This document shows, piece by piece, positions 9,481 through 21,851 of a stretch of DNA of 64,000 bases; the stretch's first letter is position 1; each line of letters begins with the position of its first letter. Below the pieces are notes generated by a model. That model was not told the origin of the DNA and did no database searches. It saw only the letters and a program-made list of their open reading frames with translations. Position numbers and translations under genes: made by a program. The stretch is from Asterella californica. Its lineage: Eukaryota > Streptophyta > Marchantiopsida > Marchantiales > Aytoniaceae. Location: the NCBI GenBank assembly GCA_036924285.1, contig JAYKYS010000012.1:8618001-8682000 (forward strand), read 5' to 3'.

Positions 9481-10587
9481 TTACATATCTTCGAGTTTCT
9501 CAATAATTTCTCTTATTTCCTCGAATGTCTTGCCAGCTTTGTGTAATTCAACAAATAACGAAGCGTGTCTCTTTCTACTCTCCTCTTTCTCGTGACTCTC
9601 TCTAGCTCTCTTCTTCTCCTCCAATGTGGCCATACGATATTCCACGTAAACTTTTCTGTACTGAACTTTCTCTTTGATACTTTCCTCGTACAAATTCAAC
9701 ACACCTACTTTCATGTTGCGAGCGTTTGGTGGTCTCTGATTTCTAGATGTGTCATGCAAAGGCTCAGAGACAGTAGAGGTTCCTCTGCTCGTCTCTCTGT
9801 GACCAACTTCTTCGTCTTCAAAACTCATTTCATCTTTTGCAAATGAATTCATCGTTTCGTCTGCACCTTGATAGCCGACACCTTCGCACTGAGAAATATT
9901 TGTATCTCCATCATCTTCTTGAAATTGGGTATTCTCATGATCATAGCGAGGAGCTGGTCGAGGAATAGTATTCTCAGTTTGACATTGAGAGTCTAAACCT
10001 TCAAACTCCTCTGATATTCCTTGAGAATACAACGTAGGAGGATCAATGTTCGCACGACTTCCAAAAACAACATTCATCCGAAAGAAATGAGGACATTTCT
10101 CATTCAATTTCTCTTCCAATGTCAACCCAGTCAACATCTCATCCTCAGTGAGCCCTCCACCCGTGCTGTCTTGGATTTCTTTCGCCTTCTTGTACATATC
10201 CACGTATCTCTCGAATCATTTCTTTAATTCAACACCAGTCACTATAGGGAAACCATTCTTCCCTGAAAGTTGAGCAGCCATAATACCAAAAGCTGTGGCT
10301 TTGCTGAGACACTTCTCCGCACCAACTTTCGTCTTCCTTCCTGCACCATGTAATGCAGCAAAGTTCTCCTCGTCTTCGATGTAGGCAACAATTTTCTCAT
10401 AATCATCTGAATTCGAACGAATTCTACTTTTCCTCGAAGCTTCTTGATTTTTGGGAGGCATAGCTGGTGAAACTCTATCGATACTGACTACGCTACTCTC
10501 ATTCTTCTCAGAACTACCTTCATCTGACTTAATCTCTTCACTGATCTCGAAACAACAAACAACATCCTCTTCACAAACAGACGACAT
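9481..10587 (-). pseudogene. Myb/SANT-like DNA-binding protein of the PIF/Harbinger-associated type, one in-frame stop
   Basis: Two adjacent minus-strand frames are one reading frame broken only by a TGA at 10216-10218, between TGVELKK and FERYVDMYKKAKE; CGA (Arg) to TGA is the simplest explanation. The N-terminal part is acidic and Ser-rich. The core has DYEKIVAYIEDEENFAALHG, GRKTKVGAEK, MAAQLSGKNG, then ERYVDMYKKAKEIQDSTGGG and EKCPHFFRMNVVFGSRANI, the pattern of the Myb/SANT-like proteins common near Harbinger transposases. The C-terminal third is acidic, followed by a Lys/Arg/Glu coiled-coil tail (MATLEEKKRARESHEKEE). It probably binds DNA. No transposase is seen nearby. Apart from the stop the gene looks intact. 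Confidence 0.7.
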
Positions 10588-11010
10588 GCTTTCGCGCTCG
10601 ACATGTTTTCAAGTTCTTTCAGCCACTCCTCCACTACTTAGCAGAAATTGAATGTTACTTTTCAAGAAGCGAGTGCTTTCTCGTACTCGTCTTCCCGTCA
10701 TCACATCAAGTAATACGATATTTAAGAGTAAAAAGTACATAATGTTCCCCGCCAATGTTTGAGACCCCCCTTCAAATATCCGTGGATGTAGGATGTAGTT
10801 CCATCACAAAGTTAGACGTAGTAAACTGTACGTAATAGCCGCAGATGAGTTACGGCAAAGATTTCTTCGGCCATCAGTAAAATATTCCTTTTAACTTTGA
10901 CACCCCCTAATATCGTCATTGACGTCATGGGGAGCCTTGCAACGACTAGCTGGATAAGTCGCACGACCTCAAGCTGTCGGTAGAATCTGGTCGTGACTCG
11001 CGCAGACCTG
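10588..11010. other. No gene seen between the Myb-like gene and LINE copy 1
   Basis: About 10588-10740 is upstream of the Myb-like start and would hold its promoter. From about 10740 on, the sequence has runs such as GAGACCCCCC and GACACCCCC; it could be part of the LINE's 3' tail or another repeat. No coding region is recognisable. Confidence 0.4.
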
Positions 11011-11357
11011 GGTGGGATTGCGGCAGCCGATCGGAGCCCGTAGTCGGTACTGTGCTGTTCGCAGGACAGGGAAGGATCACATCTAATTGGGGATATCGTC
11101 GATCTTTTATTAACGCGACCCAGTGAATAGCAAACGGATGGGAAGACCTCATCAAGCCTCACAAGGGAAAGAAGGACCCGAAGGGCCAAGCAACAATCAC
11201 CCCGAAGGGAAGAACATTGGGGTTAAGCCTCGCTATCAGTAGCTCTAAAATCACCTGTCGCATCTATAATGTCGGAGATCAAAAAATCAGTATCTCTACA
11301 AACAACTGACGCACCTGAAGAGACATCACCTACTGCGATTGCCCTCCTATGAACGGC

Positions 11358-12218
11358 TCATGCTAAAGCTCTCTGTAGAGCAATGGAAACTCGCTGCCTA
11401 AAAAATGTGGTACAGAAAGAAAGAGAAAGTGGTACCTCCTGGCGTCTCTCATGATAAGCTCTAGCACAATCTCTCAGAAAGACGTCGAACTCCAAACTTG
11501 TCGATCCGTATATCTCCAAAGCTAAGGGGATGAAGTGGTGTCTCACTTGCATACCCCTATACTTGGTCATCTTCGCTGCTGCCGCCACACCTGCAGTCCA
11601 TCTTGGGGGATGGGTGATCACATGTGCTGCCACTGAGTCCTGTGTCGGATCCGTGACAACCACATCAGCCACTGAGACCTGATGTTCTCTCATCATGTAC
11701 AAGTCAGCTCTCATTGATCCTCCTGTCTGAAGGACATACCAACGTTCTCTCCATATCATGTGACCGCTCTCCCGTGCTAAGGCAAACACGACGTCTTTGA
11801 TGACATCGTGGGTAGCTATCCGCTCTCCACCATGAGGACATCGAGCAAGATGGCGATCCGATGTGTCGAACGAGACACCGCACTCGCAAGTGGATAGTGC
11901 CGAAGAAACATGTTGTACCAAGCCTAGGTGAAACCTCATCGCTGTAGAGAAGATAGTCGGTGCGAGTCGAAACGCTCTAATGCAAGATCGAGCTATGAGT
12001 CAAGAGCTTGCACCCTTGCCCGAACAAGAGCGGAGTCGAGCTCTAGTATCCCGTGAGATGGAAGGATCCATTAAGAGAGCATGGAGAAACTGCTGGAAGT
12101 GATGCCCCGTCAGAGAAGACTGTAGTCCGTGAGATCCATCGGTAGCTAGGGTATCGAATCGAGGGTGTGCCTCACGTACCTCAAGAGTCAGGTCATCTCT
12201 TGTCTCACGGAGACACAT
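11358..12218 (-). pseudogene. LINE copy 1 C-terminal CCHC cluster and restriction-like endonuclease
   Basis: After a stop near 12000 the open frame 11939-11358 shows CECGVSFDTSDRHLARC followed by GGERIATHD, matching the CCHC cluster before the endonuclease of R2-type LINEs. Then come RADLYM, ADVVVTDP about 10 residues later and AKMTKYR, consistent with a PD-(D/E)XK nuclease that nicks the target to prime reverse transcription. The preceding piece (12218-12000) has REAHPRFDTLATDG and is part of the same protein. Stops between the pieces mark decay. Confidence 0.65.
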
Positions 12219-12637
12219 CTATAGTGAGTAAGAACCATCCTCCACCTATGTCACGTAGCTCTCTAGAATAAGTATATCTCGCACGAGAAATCGACAACAG
12301 AGCCAAGGTGATGAGAGGGCCCAACTACCCAAAAAGGCTGCCGGAGCAGTCTCCTCCATGGAAAATAAGCCCACCCCGCCACATGATATCGGCAAAGATG
12401 TTTGCCTACGTGCGAGAGATCATACCACACAGTCAAAAGTCCTCCGTCCTTTGATGTCGTCAAATACTCTCATGATCTTCTTATCAAACTCTCTAAGACG
12501 CGAGACGAAAATACGAGATGGAGGTACTGTGCGGAGTAAGTAACTAGGACGTCGTGCAATGGAAGAGTAAAGAATACCAAAGGTAACTTGAGGATCCTCC
12601 AACATAGGGAGATCCTCAATATGCAAAACGTCCTCCG

Positions 12638-13771
12638 CTATGCAACATCCAAGAATCGAGAGACAAAGTCCTCTGTAACCACAAGTACTCCGAGGATGCG
12701 TAAACCATCTGTAGGGGTAACAAATCCCTCGGGGAGCTGTAGGTCCGACGGTATACCTATGAGAGACCAAGTCTTGCACTTTGACACCTTCACCCTCAGC
12801 TCTACCAAGGCCAATTGAGAGATAAGGTGGTCAAAGACAACACCGACTTGGTCCGCCGGACCTACGATATGCGTATCATAAGCTAGAGATGGAAAAACAC
12901 AACCTGGAGCAACCAAGGCGGTGGCCAAGAGAGCTCTGTAGTGAGCTAAGGCAAAGAGGGGTCCACCCAAAGGATCTCCTTGACGAGTACCTGCAGCGGA
13001 GCTGATGACTGTAACCTCATCTATCGTAGGACCGTGCTGGTAGTAAAGAGAAGAAGGAGAACCATAGAACGATGGCACGAAGAGGACTAGACCCGCTAGA
13101 GATCCTCCGCTATCCTTGAGCTCCCTAAAGATGGAGGCGCGAGAAATATTATTAAAAGCGTTTTCCACGTCCACTTGTAGGACAACCCAATCGGGATGGA
13201 TGTCCAAGAAAGCCCTAATACCGAAAGACACCGACTCACAACCTCTCGACGTCGCAACTCTAAACTGATGTGGACAAAGGTGGTCCTGAAAAGTATCTCG
13301 AAACTGAAGAACAATGATACTACTAATAAGTCGTAAGAGAATCTCTCTGATGGCTATCGGTCGAATCTCTCCACCATCCTTCGTCGTGGTCAAAAGTCTA
13401 GCTGTCCCTAGTACATGAGCTATAGACTGAGGAATATGTCCATGAGCTACTGCTGCTGCTACATGAAAAAGCTCCGTGAAACCACTAGAGGGATCGTCTG
13501 TCTGAAAACAATCCAGTAGGTGCTCGTAGATCATCCTAGACAGACCTCCGGAGGATAGACGTGGAGTTGTACACAAGACCTGGGCAAACAAGGATCTATC
13601 GAGACATAATGACTCCTCAGGCTGATAGTCCTGAATCTCAGGTGGTGAAGGATCATCCGGTGAGGGGTGAAGAAAACGCAACGCAGCGATCGTCTCCTCA
13701 GTAAGACATGCCAATGACAAAGGATGCAGTGCTCTAGCAGCTCTACTGTACTCACCAACCTGACCTAACAT
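12638..13771 (-). pseudogene. LINE copy 1 reverse transcriptase with mutated active site
   Basis: A 377-codon open stretch with LINE RT motifs: DGGEIRPIAIREILLRLISS, QVDVENAFNNISR, GTRQGDPLGGPLFALAHY and SLAYDTHIVG. The family box is LADDTHI; here the first catalytic Asp is Tyr. The second copy has LSDATHI, losing the other Asp, so the ancestor very probably had ADD. The frame ends near 12640 because of a 1-nt deletion relative to copy 2; the following codons continue in another frame (HIEDLPMLEDPQVTFGILY). The enzyme cannot be active as it stands. Confidence 0.85.
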
Positions 13772-13870
13772 CCTACAATGTCGTATGCGGTCGAAAGATG
13801 AGACATCACGTGTAGAGGCAGACTCACTCCTGCCTCGTACCGCACGGACTGATTCTTCCTGTAAGACTTC

Positions 13871-14371
13871 TCAATCGCATGCACGGAATCTCCGAAGACG
13901 GATCGTCATCTCCCGATGTCCTCTTCTGTCACCTCGAGTATAACGGAGGCACCAACGAGGAAGTAGGAGAAACAATAACCACGCCGTCTCGTCCTTGGTG
14001 TTCCGTGTCAACATATCGAGAGGTAGGCAGAATGTCTGTCTCACCTCATCATGAAGAGCACGAGGTAACCGATGGAACATACGCGGATAAGAGAAACTCA
14101 TTTCGAACAAACTCAGAATAGTGCTAGAGTGGACTCTCAACCACTCCCACGACTCTGGAGGCACTCCAAGAAGAAGGGCTAATGGTGCGACAATGGCTGC
14201 ACGTGTAGACCTCCAATCTCGGCTAACATGGGCATATCATGTGGTCGTATCATAGCTCTTGTGCATCTTTCTCACATGAGATTTTATCCCTTGCGAGGTA
14301 AATAACTGATTGCACATCGGACATAGTGTGTCTCGAATTAGTCTCGATTTCATGGGAGAGAGAGTACTCAT
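13871..14371 (-). pseudogene. LINE copy 1, N-terminal region with C2H2 zinc finger
   Basis: The likely start is the ATG at 14371-14369. Residues about 18-38 form a C2H2 finger, CPMCNQLF then SHVRKMH (C-x2-C-x12-H-x4-H), which in R2-like elements helps bind the DNA target. The frame then has a TGA at 14237-14239; copy 2 has TGG (Trp) there. The frame continues through GVPPESWEWLRVHS to a second TGA at 13871-13873, again TGG in copy 2, and then runs in frame into the RT region. Confidence 0.75.
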
Positions 14372-14469
14372 AGCTAAAGAAGAGACGATATCCGATCAAA
14401 CGATACTCGAAATATAAACATCTCTAAACAGAAAAGAGAACAAAAAGAATAGAGAGACAAAAAGGAAAA

Positions 14470-14505
14470 AGAGAAAGAAAAGAAAAGAAAAGAAAAGAAA
14501 AAACG
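14470..14505. repeat. (AAAGA)n microsatellite in the LINE 5' UTR
   Basis: A short run of AAAGA units within a purine-rich tract. The complementary pyrimidine tract lies just upstream of the LINE start codon, as is common in untranslated leaders. Confidence 0.8.
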
Positions 14506-14709
14506 AAAGGAGACGAAAGAAAAAGAAAAATCCTGATTTGTAAAGTCTCTCAAAAACTCCTAAAAAGAACACTCATTGATCTAAAATTATTTAATACTCA
14601 TTCATCTGTCCATCAAATGTGTAAAATCTAAGAGCAAAACAAACAAAAAATTAGAGGAGAATATGTAAAAAAGCCAATCTAACACACTATAACACCCTCT
14701 CTCTCTCAT

Positions 14710-15024
14710 CCTCCCGCAGTCCCTCTCTGGGTTGGGCATCGCTAGGCCTGTGAGGTGTACGAGTTAGGGCTGAGTTAGAAGGCTTCTCGTGTTTCATCGT
14801 TAGGTGCGTTCCACGAATTTTGCACGTCCTTTCCTGACAATAGAAAGCGGAATCGTTGTAGTAGAGTCTTGTGGATTTGGTCGATGAGCATACGTAGATA
14901 GATGTGGAATTGACGGTGGAAGTAACGAAAAGGGAGGGAAGAGGGGAGGAAGGAAACTAGAAAGGAGTTGGGACTGCAGGGTACGAGAGGCTAAACACTG
15001 GAAGAGATCTGACGATTCGATCTC
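14710..15024 (+). promoter_or_regulatory. Upstream region / 5' UTR of the RSRC2-like gene, shared with the LINE 5' end
   Basis: Only about 300 bp separate the LINE 5' end (minus) from the start codon at 15025, so the promoter and leader must be here or within the LINE. A TC-rich patch (CTCTCTCTCATCC near 14700) fits plant Y-patch-like promoter sequence. No clear TATA box is seen. Confidence 0.35.
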
Positions 15025-18000
15025 ATGGAAGCCGGGGTTGCCGGGCCTAGGCCGTCCTTTCGGAAGCCATCACACGATACCTCTCAGCGGAATTACAGGC
15101 GGCGAGCGCCATCTACATCATCTCGATCTACCTCGTCGTCACCTTCGCCTGCCCGTGCTCCCTCGGGTGAGTTTTATTACTTTCTTGACCCCCACCCTTT
15201 TTGGCCTAAAAAAAACCCAAAACAAAAAAAAATTACTTTCTTGACCATTAGAAATGTTCTGCCAGTTGTCCATTGTGTTACACACGAGTTTTCACGACGA
15301 GATTTTTCGGGACTAAGCGATAACTCTCATGTGTGACGCGGTAGTTTAGGTATACGTCATGCAGGTAAAGTCAAGTTTCTACGTAGGTATCTCGTTCTTC
15401 TCGGAGACACCATCTCCCCGCCAGCTGGTATTTGATTGTCCCGATTTAGTGAGACAATCAAATACCAGGCTGCAAGGTTCTTGTAGATGGGGAGTTTGCT
15501 CATGGTTGTTACCTAGTTGTAAACGTCCAACAAGTTCTCGGTGAGTGTAGATCGGGACGTTTGGGGACATGGTTTAAACCTAACAATTTACGGAACCTCA
15601 AAACATCAGTTAAAATGTCGTTAGGGATGCAGCGAACTATCAGTAAATAAATTGATCGGCATCCTGCCCTGATTGCTTGAACAAAACGTTTGAATGTGGA
15701 TCATGGTTTCTCCCTTTACGCGAGTATTTACTCGGTCTGACGATAGAGTGGCATTACGCGATCAGCTGAGGGCGCTGAACATTTCATAGTTGATTTCCTT
15801 GGTGTTCATCGGACTAGGGCGAAATTCTAGCTGTTCCGACTCTAACTTCTGCACTGCGCCAATTATTGAGTTGGGAGCCTTTGCCGCGTGCTTCATTTTT
15901 GCCGGCGGTGGACGGCTTTGTAAAAGAATTTGAAGTCCAGAGAAGTAGCCGAATCTCCCTTATTTCTCAGCCATGTCTAGAAGGCCCGGGAAAGTAAGCT
16001 GCAACACTGTCTTTCCCCTTGGTTACTGTGAAGCATCGTCAGTAGTAAGTTGGATTCTGCAGCAAGAAACTTTGTCATTCTCTTTTTGGTAGAAACAGAA
16101 TTCTGAGTTTTGAGGTGTCTTTCCGACGCAGGTGGGTGGAAACGTGACCGCAGTGCATCACCTTCCTCTCCTAGGAAAGATGGGTCGAGGATCAACTCGG
16201 TTCAAGCGAAAAAAGGAAAGACGGTTGATCAGGACGAGGATAGCGACGGAGACAGCAGCCAAGGTAGGAGAGAATATGGACCTGGCACTTCCGATCGCTT
16301 AGCTCGGGGCTCCAGCTATGATCGATATGGGAAGTCTGATCATTACGATTCTGATCAGGAGATCATCTGCTGCGCATTCTGATCGTAGTAGTCAAGCTCA
16401 AGCTATCCACACGAGCCGAGATTCGTATGGCGATACGAGAAGAAATGGAGAGTACGACCCCTCAGCGCGCAGCCGACATAGTCCAGACAGAGGACACCGG
16501 GATAGAGACAGGAGGACCAGAGATTTGGAGAAGGAGAAGGGTAAGGCTGGAGGGAGAGAGAGAAACAATGAAAGAGACATGGAGACGGAAGGAAGGCTTG
16601 AAATGGATAAGAACAAAGACAAGGACAGAGACCGGAGTGACAGAGATCGGAGTAGAAGTAAGCTTGGAGGCAGAGAGTCATTCTTTGACAGAGAGCCGGA
16701 TTTGGAACGTAGGATTGGAGGTGGCAAAGGTAGAGACGGTATTAGAGAGAGACACAAGGAAAAAGAAAGAAACAGAGACCGCGAGAGGGAAAATGGAAGA
16801 ATCAAGTCCAGGCACATCGATAAAGATGTGGATGCCCGGGAAGCGGACCGTGAGAAGTTCAGAGAAAAAGAGAGAGGACGAGATAGGTATCAAAGTAAGA
16901 CTGGTGCGCGAGACACTGGCAGCCCTAAGGGCTTAGATGGAGAGAAGAAAGGACTGGGCCGCGAGAGAGACAGGGAAAGAGAGAAGCATAGAGAGAATCC
17001 TCCGGGAAAGGAAATCAGTATGGACAAAGAGTTGGAGTATGACAGAGATGGAGCACGAAGTAGGAGAAGAGAATCTGGCAGAGAGAGGGATAAGTCGAGG
17101 ACCGAAGAGAAAGCAGGTCGAGAATTCAGTGTTGGTGAAGCGGACAGGGATAAAGGTCTAGGGAGGAGTAGAGACAGGGGTAGAGGGAGAGATCTTGAGG
17201 CTTACGGTAATAGGGACGATAGCAAAGCCCAAGAGGGTCGCAGGGAGCATGACCGATACTCGGAAGATGATCGCAAGGATAGGAGTTCGAAAGGTAAGGA
17301 GGATAGTAGGGAAGCTTCACGAGTCAAAGACAGGGATGAGGAAAAGGAACGTACCCCGACACAAAGACAAGGACGAATCAAGGGAGTTACCGAAGTTGAA
17401 GGATGAACATATAGAGAGTAGAGATCGGGATCTGCCGAGGGTGAAGGACGAATTTAGCCCTATTTCGGATGGATTGAAAGTGAACCAGCGACGGGATAAA
17501 GAAAGAACCGGAAGCAAAGTTGTGAAGGCTGAGGTTGGGTCCCCCTACGACGCTTCTAGATCAAACTCACGTCGGGACAAAGAAAGGGCAAGAGGCAAAG
17601 CGGTTAGCTGTTCAGACTTGGTGCTCGAGAAGGATAGAGGTGGCAGCTCTTCTCGGGATAAAAGTCAAGGCAGTGAAAGAAGACCTGATGAGGGTACTCG
17701 GGATAAAGAGAAGGGCCTGCTCAGCTCTGACCAAGGAGACGATGATGGAGGCAAGAAGGAGAAGCAGCAGATCTTCAAGCGTGATATGGATGCAAGTTCC
17801 AAGTTCAGCCCGAAGGATGGAGAGGTTAAGAAAGACGGAAGTTTTGGCAGAGGAGACTCTGAGAGAGCGGCTGAGGTGAAGAACGTGTCTGCTCCTGCGG
17901 ATGATTCTGACAGAAGGGCGTCAGCTACATCGGACAGTAAGGTCTCGAAAGGGTCAAAGTGGGGTCCTGAGACGACCGATTCGAACCTTCAAGGGTCTGT

Positions 18001-19358
18001 CAGTGAAGAGGTAGCGAATGATCTTTCAGCCGCCAAGCTAGCAGCCTTGAAAGCAGCAGAGCTTGGTAATCACCTTCTCCTATGTGCAAAGTTCCCTTTA
18101 AGAGTATAGCACAGGTGTATGTAGGAAGAGATTGTTTCCCGCATGAAGTCCTCGTTACGTTGGCGTTTGATGTTTGTGCTGTTGGGGCGTAGAATGGCAG
18201 CTAACCTCCCAGAGAATCACCCATGACTGCGCCTAGGTCCGGGCTAAGGGCGTAAGCGTCTGTAAGTAATTTGCAGCACGTACATGTGACATTCGAGTCG
18301 ACTTCATTGGGGCGAATTCAGCCCGCCTCAAGTTGTTACGTATGGTCGCGACTTGCAAAACTTCGTTAACTGAATCTTGATGAGCATAGAAATGAAACGT
18401 GACAGTCAGAAAGGAAAGTATCAGACCGGCTTTTATCCGTTATCTGTACGAGCTTGTAAGACGTTGAAAAGTTGAAAATGTGGGTACTGACGGTTTTAAG
18501 TTGTGTTCCAGTGAATAAAAACCTGGGAGTACCTGGCTTCATGTCAGCTGATCAAAGAAGAAGCTGCTTTGGGGAGGCAAGAAGTCTGCAGCTGAGCAGG
18601 TTTTCTTTCCTGAAACTTTCTGTCAGTGCCAAGTCTTTCTTACTGAACCCCATTCCCTGACTGAGCACTTTTGCATGGCTCGATGGTATAACTGGTAGTG
18701 CAATACGGATTCTCTTACATTCCTGTGTACGTGGCGATAGCCTTGATCTCGTCAAATGTAAAATAGTTTGTCTTACGTTTGCTTAAATTCGTTCAGGAGC
18801 CAGCCGTTGCAGCGGCAAGTAATCGTTGGGATACTGTGCATTTTCCGGATCCTGATCGACAAGAAAAGTTCCACAAGCTCATGGTGAGAATCATCAGTTT
18901 CGCAGCTTGTGAAATACTTGTCCGATTTCTGCTCGAACTGTTTTTACTTGTAGTTGCTAATATCTTGTGTTAAGACAAAGCGGTAGCCCGGTGTAACCTT
19001 TCAAGAGAAGCGTCTGTCTGTGAGTAAGTCTGTTTTTGTTAATCAAAACGTTAACCTGGTTGTCATCGCGGTCTCTTTATCTTTTCTAGGTTTTCTGTGC
19101 TCTTTTCTGTGTTGTTTCACTACTTTGTTACAAGTATCCATCGCTAACACCTCGACAGAGTCTTGAGTGTCCTTCACTGCCACTGGCCAATTTCAGGGCG
19201 TGAAGGCGGATTCCAGTGTGGAAGGCAAGAGAGAAAGCGATACCGACGCCGGTTTATTTACAGAAGAGAGACAACGAGAGCTACAACAAGATCTGGAGAA
19301 GCAGTTTACTGCTGGCTTGAGGCGCAGAGATGTCCGAACTGTTGGACTAGGGTTGTGA
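15025..19358 (+). CDS. Arginine/serine-rich coiled-coil protein 2-like (RSRC2/SMAP-domain) splicing-related protein
   Basis: Five inferred exons: 15025-15166, 16132-18065, 18512-18599, 18797-18883 and 19197-19358. All junctions are GT..AG and phases fit. Exon 1 resembles plant RSRC2 starts (SFRKPSHDTSQRNYRRRAPS). Exon 2 is a long Arg/Asp/Glu/Ser low-complexity domain ending AAKLAALKAAEL. Exons 3-5 carry the conserved SMAP block: VNKNL, FMSADQ, SNRWDTVHFPDPDRQEKF and LEKQFTAGLRRRD, then TVGLGL and the stop. The family is nuclear and linked to pre-mRNA splicing. Three 1-nt shifts break the frame: near 16352, near 17350 and in exon 3 near 18555, where the paralogue near 26695 has one more A. They lie in low-complexity or homopolymer sequence, so sequencing error and true decay are both possible. 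The 3' part is duplicated at 26638-32590. Confidence 0.8.
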
Positions 19359-21851
19359 AGGATGAAACTGGTTCTCGCTCACTGTGCAGAGGACATTGCT
19401 GCGTTTTCTTTTTCCTGTACTACATATAAGGGGCCGTGTGAGAATGGTATAGCAGTGCATTGTGAGCTTGCAAGCTACTCGTCAGTTTTACTTCCCGCCC
19501 ATTCAGAGGGATCAGTGTCCCATCTGAGAACATGCCGAGCGCTTGGAAGGTTGTTGCAATGATATCCGCTTTTAGCTGGTGCAGTCCGTCAGATGGTCGG
19601 TGCACCTATTGTGGATCAAGTCACGTCTGTCCGTTGCCTCTGTCAGCATTGTACCTGATTCATCCGCAGAGTTTGACATTGTTGAATGCTGTCGATTTCG
19701 TTCTCAAAAGGAAGTTGTTATGAAGGTGCTCATTGTTTCGTTTCTCGCACGTGTGTTGTCTCTGGGATTCAAGACATTGGGACTACTACTGTCTCTGTTC
19801 TTTTCTTTGGCCCGGAGAGAGGAAGTGGATGGCCGGCCGGAGGACAGGGAATTGGGTTCCGCACCAAGTCCAAGGTCAATGGCATACCAGGAGACGCCTA
19901 TGGCGGACCCACTTTTCTTTAGAATAAACGGAAACAGGGGATTTAACGAAAAAGAAGAAAGGCGGTTTCAAAAAAGCTAACATAGTGCCAGAGCGTGTAA
20001 GGACAGAAGGGTGGGATTTGTAGCGTGAAGCGCTAATAGGTCACATGCTTTGCGCAGGAGCTAATTCTCTTGATGGAAATCCTTTCACGCTTTTGTTTAA
20101 GGTTGTGGACACATGGTTTAATATTGAAGAAAGCTGCAGCGCTTTTCCCTACGTTAGCGGAGTCTGAATCTGATTTCTGTCATTGAGTCATAAAAATGGT
20201 ACAGAATTGAGCCCATCGCAAGAAAGGGGAACCTGTTATGACATTCGGACGAATTACTGACTGTTTACTACTAGTCCAGTTTCATCTGGGCACTACTACC
20301 ATAGTCGGTGACCCTGAGAAGTGGACTACGTACTACCGTTGCTACCGCAGTCGAGTTTAGGTAAATTACACCGGCCTCGTCCGTACTATGGAAGTTGGAG
20401 TATCTAGGGGACTGTAAACTGCTACCTAGGGTTTAAGTACGTTATTATTCTTGTTCACCTGTCTTTCGATTTCCATTAAACTGCTATCGGACAAAGTTAT
20501 ATCTAGCTTTAGGTACGTTATTATAGATTCCATTCGATATCAATAGATAAGAAATGATATCATGCAACGGAATCTAACAATTTGTTACAAACAGGAAATA
20601 TTTGGTAGGATGCAAGTATGGTCTGTTATCACATGTGAGAGTCGTTTCTCGAATGAGTTTTTCCAATCTGAATGACATGGTCTTACACAAAAGCTTTTTG
20701 GAAACCGTCTGCTGCGAACATAACGTGGAGACTGGAGGTCCTAGAAAATCTGGAGAACCTCTCTTGAAAATCCGCAATATTTTCCTGCAGGTACCTCAGG
20801 AGGTGCCCGCATGAAACATTAGCCGCAGTCTGACCGAAGTCGTAACTCACGCACGCGGCTCTCTAATATCTCAGAAGGTTTCTAAGTTTCTAAGGTTTCC
20901 CCTATTCTGTGGATTCTATTAGCCGTCTCTCATAGTTATTAGCAAGGATCAAGGTTTTGTTTGTTGGCTTATGTGAATCTTGCAGGTTCATTATCACATA
21001 TTCGTTCGCTTGGAATGAGTATCCACTGTTGCACTTCATTCATTAGAACTGTACATTATGTTATTGTAAGTTCAGTAGATGTTCGTGTTCCAGGTTCACT
21101 TTCTTGATGCAATGAATCCAAAGCTCATGAACTGATCAAAGTGATTATGATGTCAGGGAAAGCTGTGCTCTTGGAGAAACGTCGGGAAAGCTGTACTCTT
21201 GGAGAAACGTCAGCATGTTACCGCCAAAGCACGTGAAGCGAAAGCGGCTCGATCACGATCGGCCGGTCTTGAACCGAAGATTCAGTCGTCTGTTATCTCT
21301 TATTCATCCCGCAAGAATCCTTGTATACAGCTCCTAGAGTATAATGCCGATGGTGGGATATGAGAAGTATCAGGCGGTTATCTTGATTGGAGCCAAAAGG
21401 TACACGCGTGTAATATAAAGCGATGGTTTCCGATGGCAGCTTTAGTCTTTCGTTATGAACAGCACAGAGATGAGAAAGACTTGCCCTTCGAGACATCAAA
21501 CGATCTGATAAAGTGTGCAACTTATTCGCTGACTGAGTTTTTGCTTGCCAAGAAGAAGTTCGCAGTTTATCGAGTGTTAGCATTTATGTTTGGTAACCAT
21601 GACAGAACTCCACTGCCTCCAGTTTTGGAGGCTGCCGTCAAAGTACAGTGGCCAAATCCCTGAGGTGAAGACTGCCGGGTAGGTCCTTGGACAAAAGTTG
21701 GAGAACCTTGCATTCATCCCAGGAGTCGGGATGTGGCAAAACCCGATGGGTCCCAATGGCGCGGACGACTTTGGAATGCCCAGTGAATTGGAATACTTGG
21801 CAGTGTAGCTGTTCTTGACCAAGATTGATTAGTTCTTGCAAAACTGTGATG

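Larger units (their letters stand above)
11010..14710 (-). mobile_element. Non-LTR retrotransposon (LINE) with C2H2 finger and restriction-like endonuclease, copy 1
   Basis: The minus strand carries, in order, a C2H2 zinc finger, a reverse transcriptase, a CCHC-type cluster and a PD-(D/E)XK-like endonuclease. This is the domain order of the R2/R4/NeSL group of early-branching LINEs. A second copy in opposite orientation at 35070-39240 matches from the 5' UTR to the 3' UTR, which defines the approximate ends. Comparing the copies shows what broke in this one: TGG-to-TGA at 14237-14239 and 13871-13873 (copy 2 keeps TGG at 35518-35520 and 35865-35867), a 1-nt loss near 12640, and a mutated RT active site. 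It lies head to head with the RSRC2-like gene, 300 bp from its start. Confidence 0.8.

Noticed and set aside
9565..9846. Plus-strand open frame opposite the Myb-like gene
   Set aside because: Antisense of an intact, recognisable protein.
14710..15024. Bidirectional promoter shared by the LINE and the RSRC2-like gene
   Set aside because: Head-to-head arrangement is suggestive, but no TATA or other core element could be placed, so only a tentative upstream region is listed.
16398..16893. Long minus-strand Ser/Leu/Phe-rich open frames opposite the RSRC2 exon
   Set aside because: They are antisense shadows of the Arg/Asp/Glu repeat codons; no start context, splice structure or family resemblance.
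18675..18720. tRNA-like GGCTCGATGGTATAACTGG
   Set aside because: It lies in an RSRC2 intron, has no matching B box and does not fold as a cloverleaf.
19362..19980. Overlapping open frames downstream of the RSRC2 stop, also open in the duplicate
   Set aside because: Conservation comes from the recent duplication; substitutions and stops do not respect a frame.
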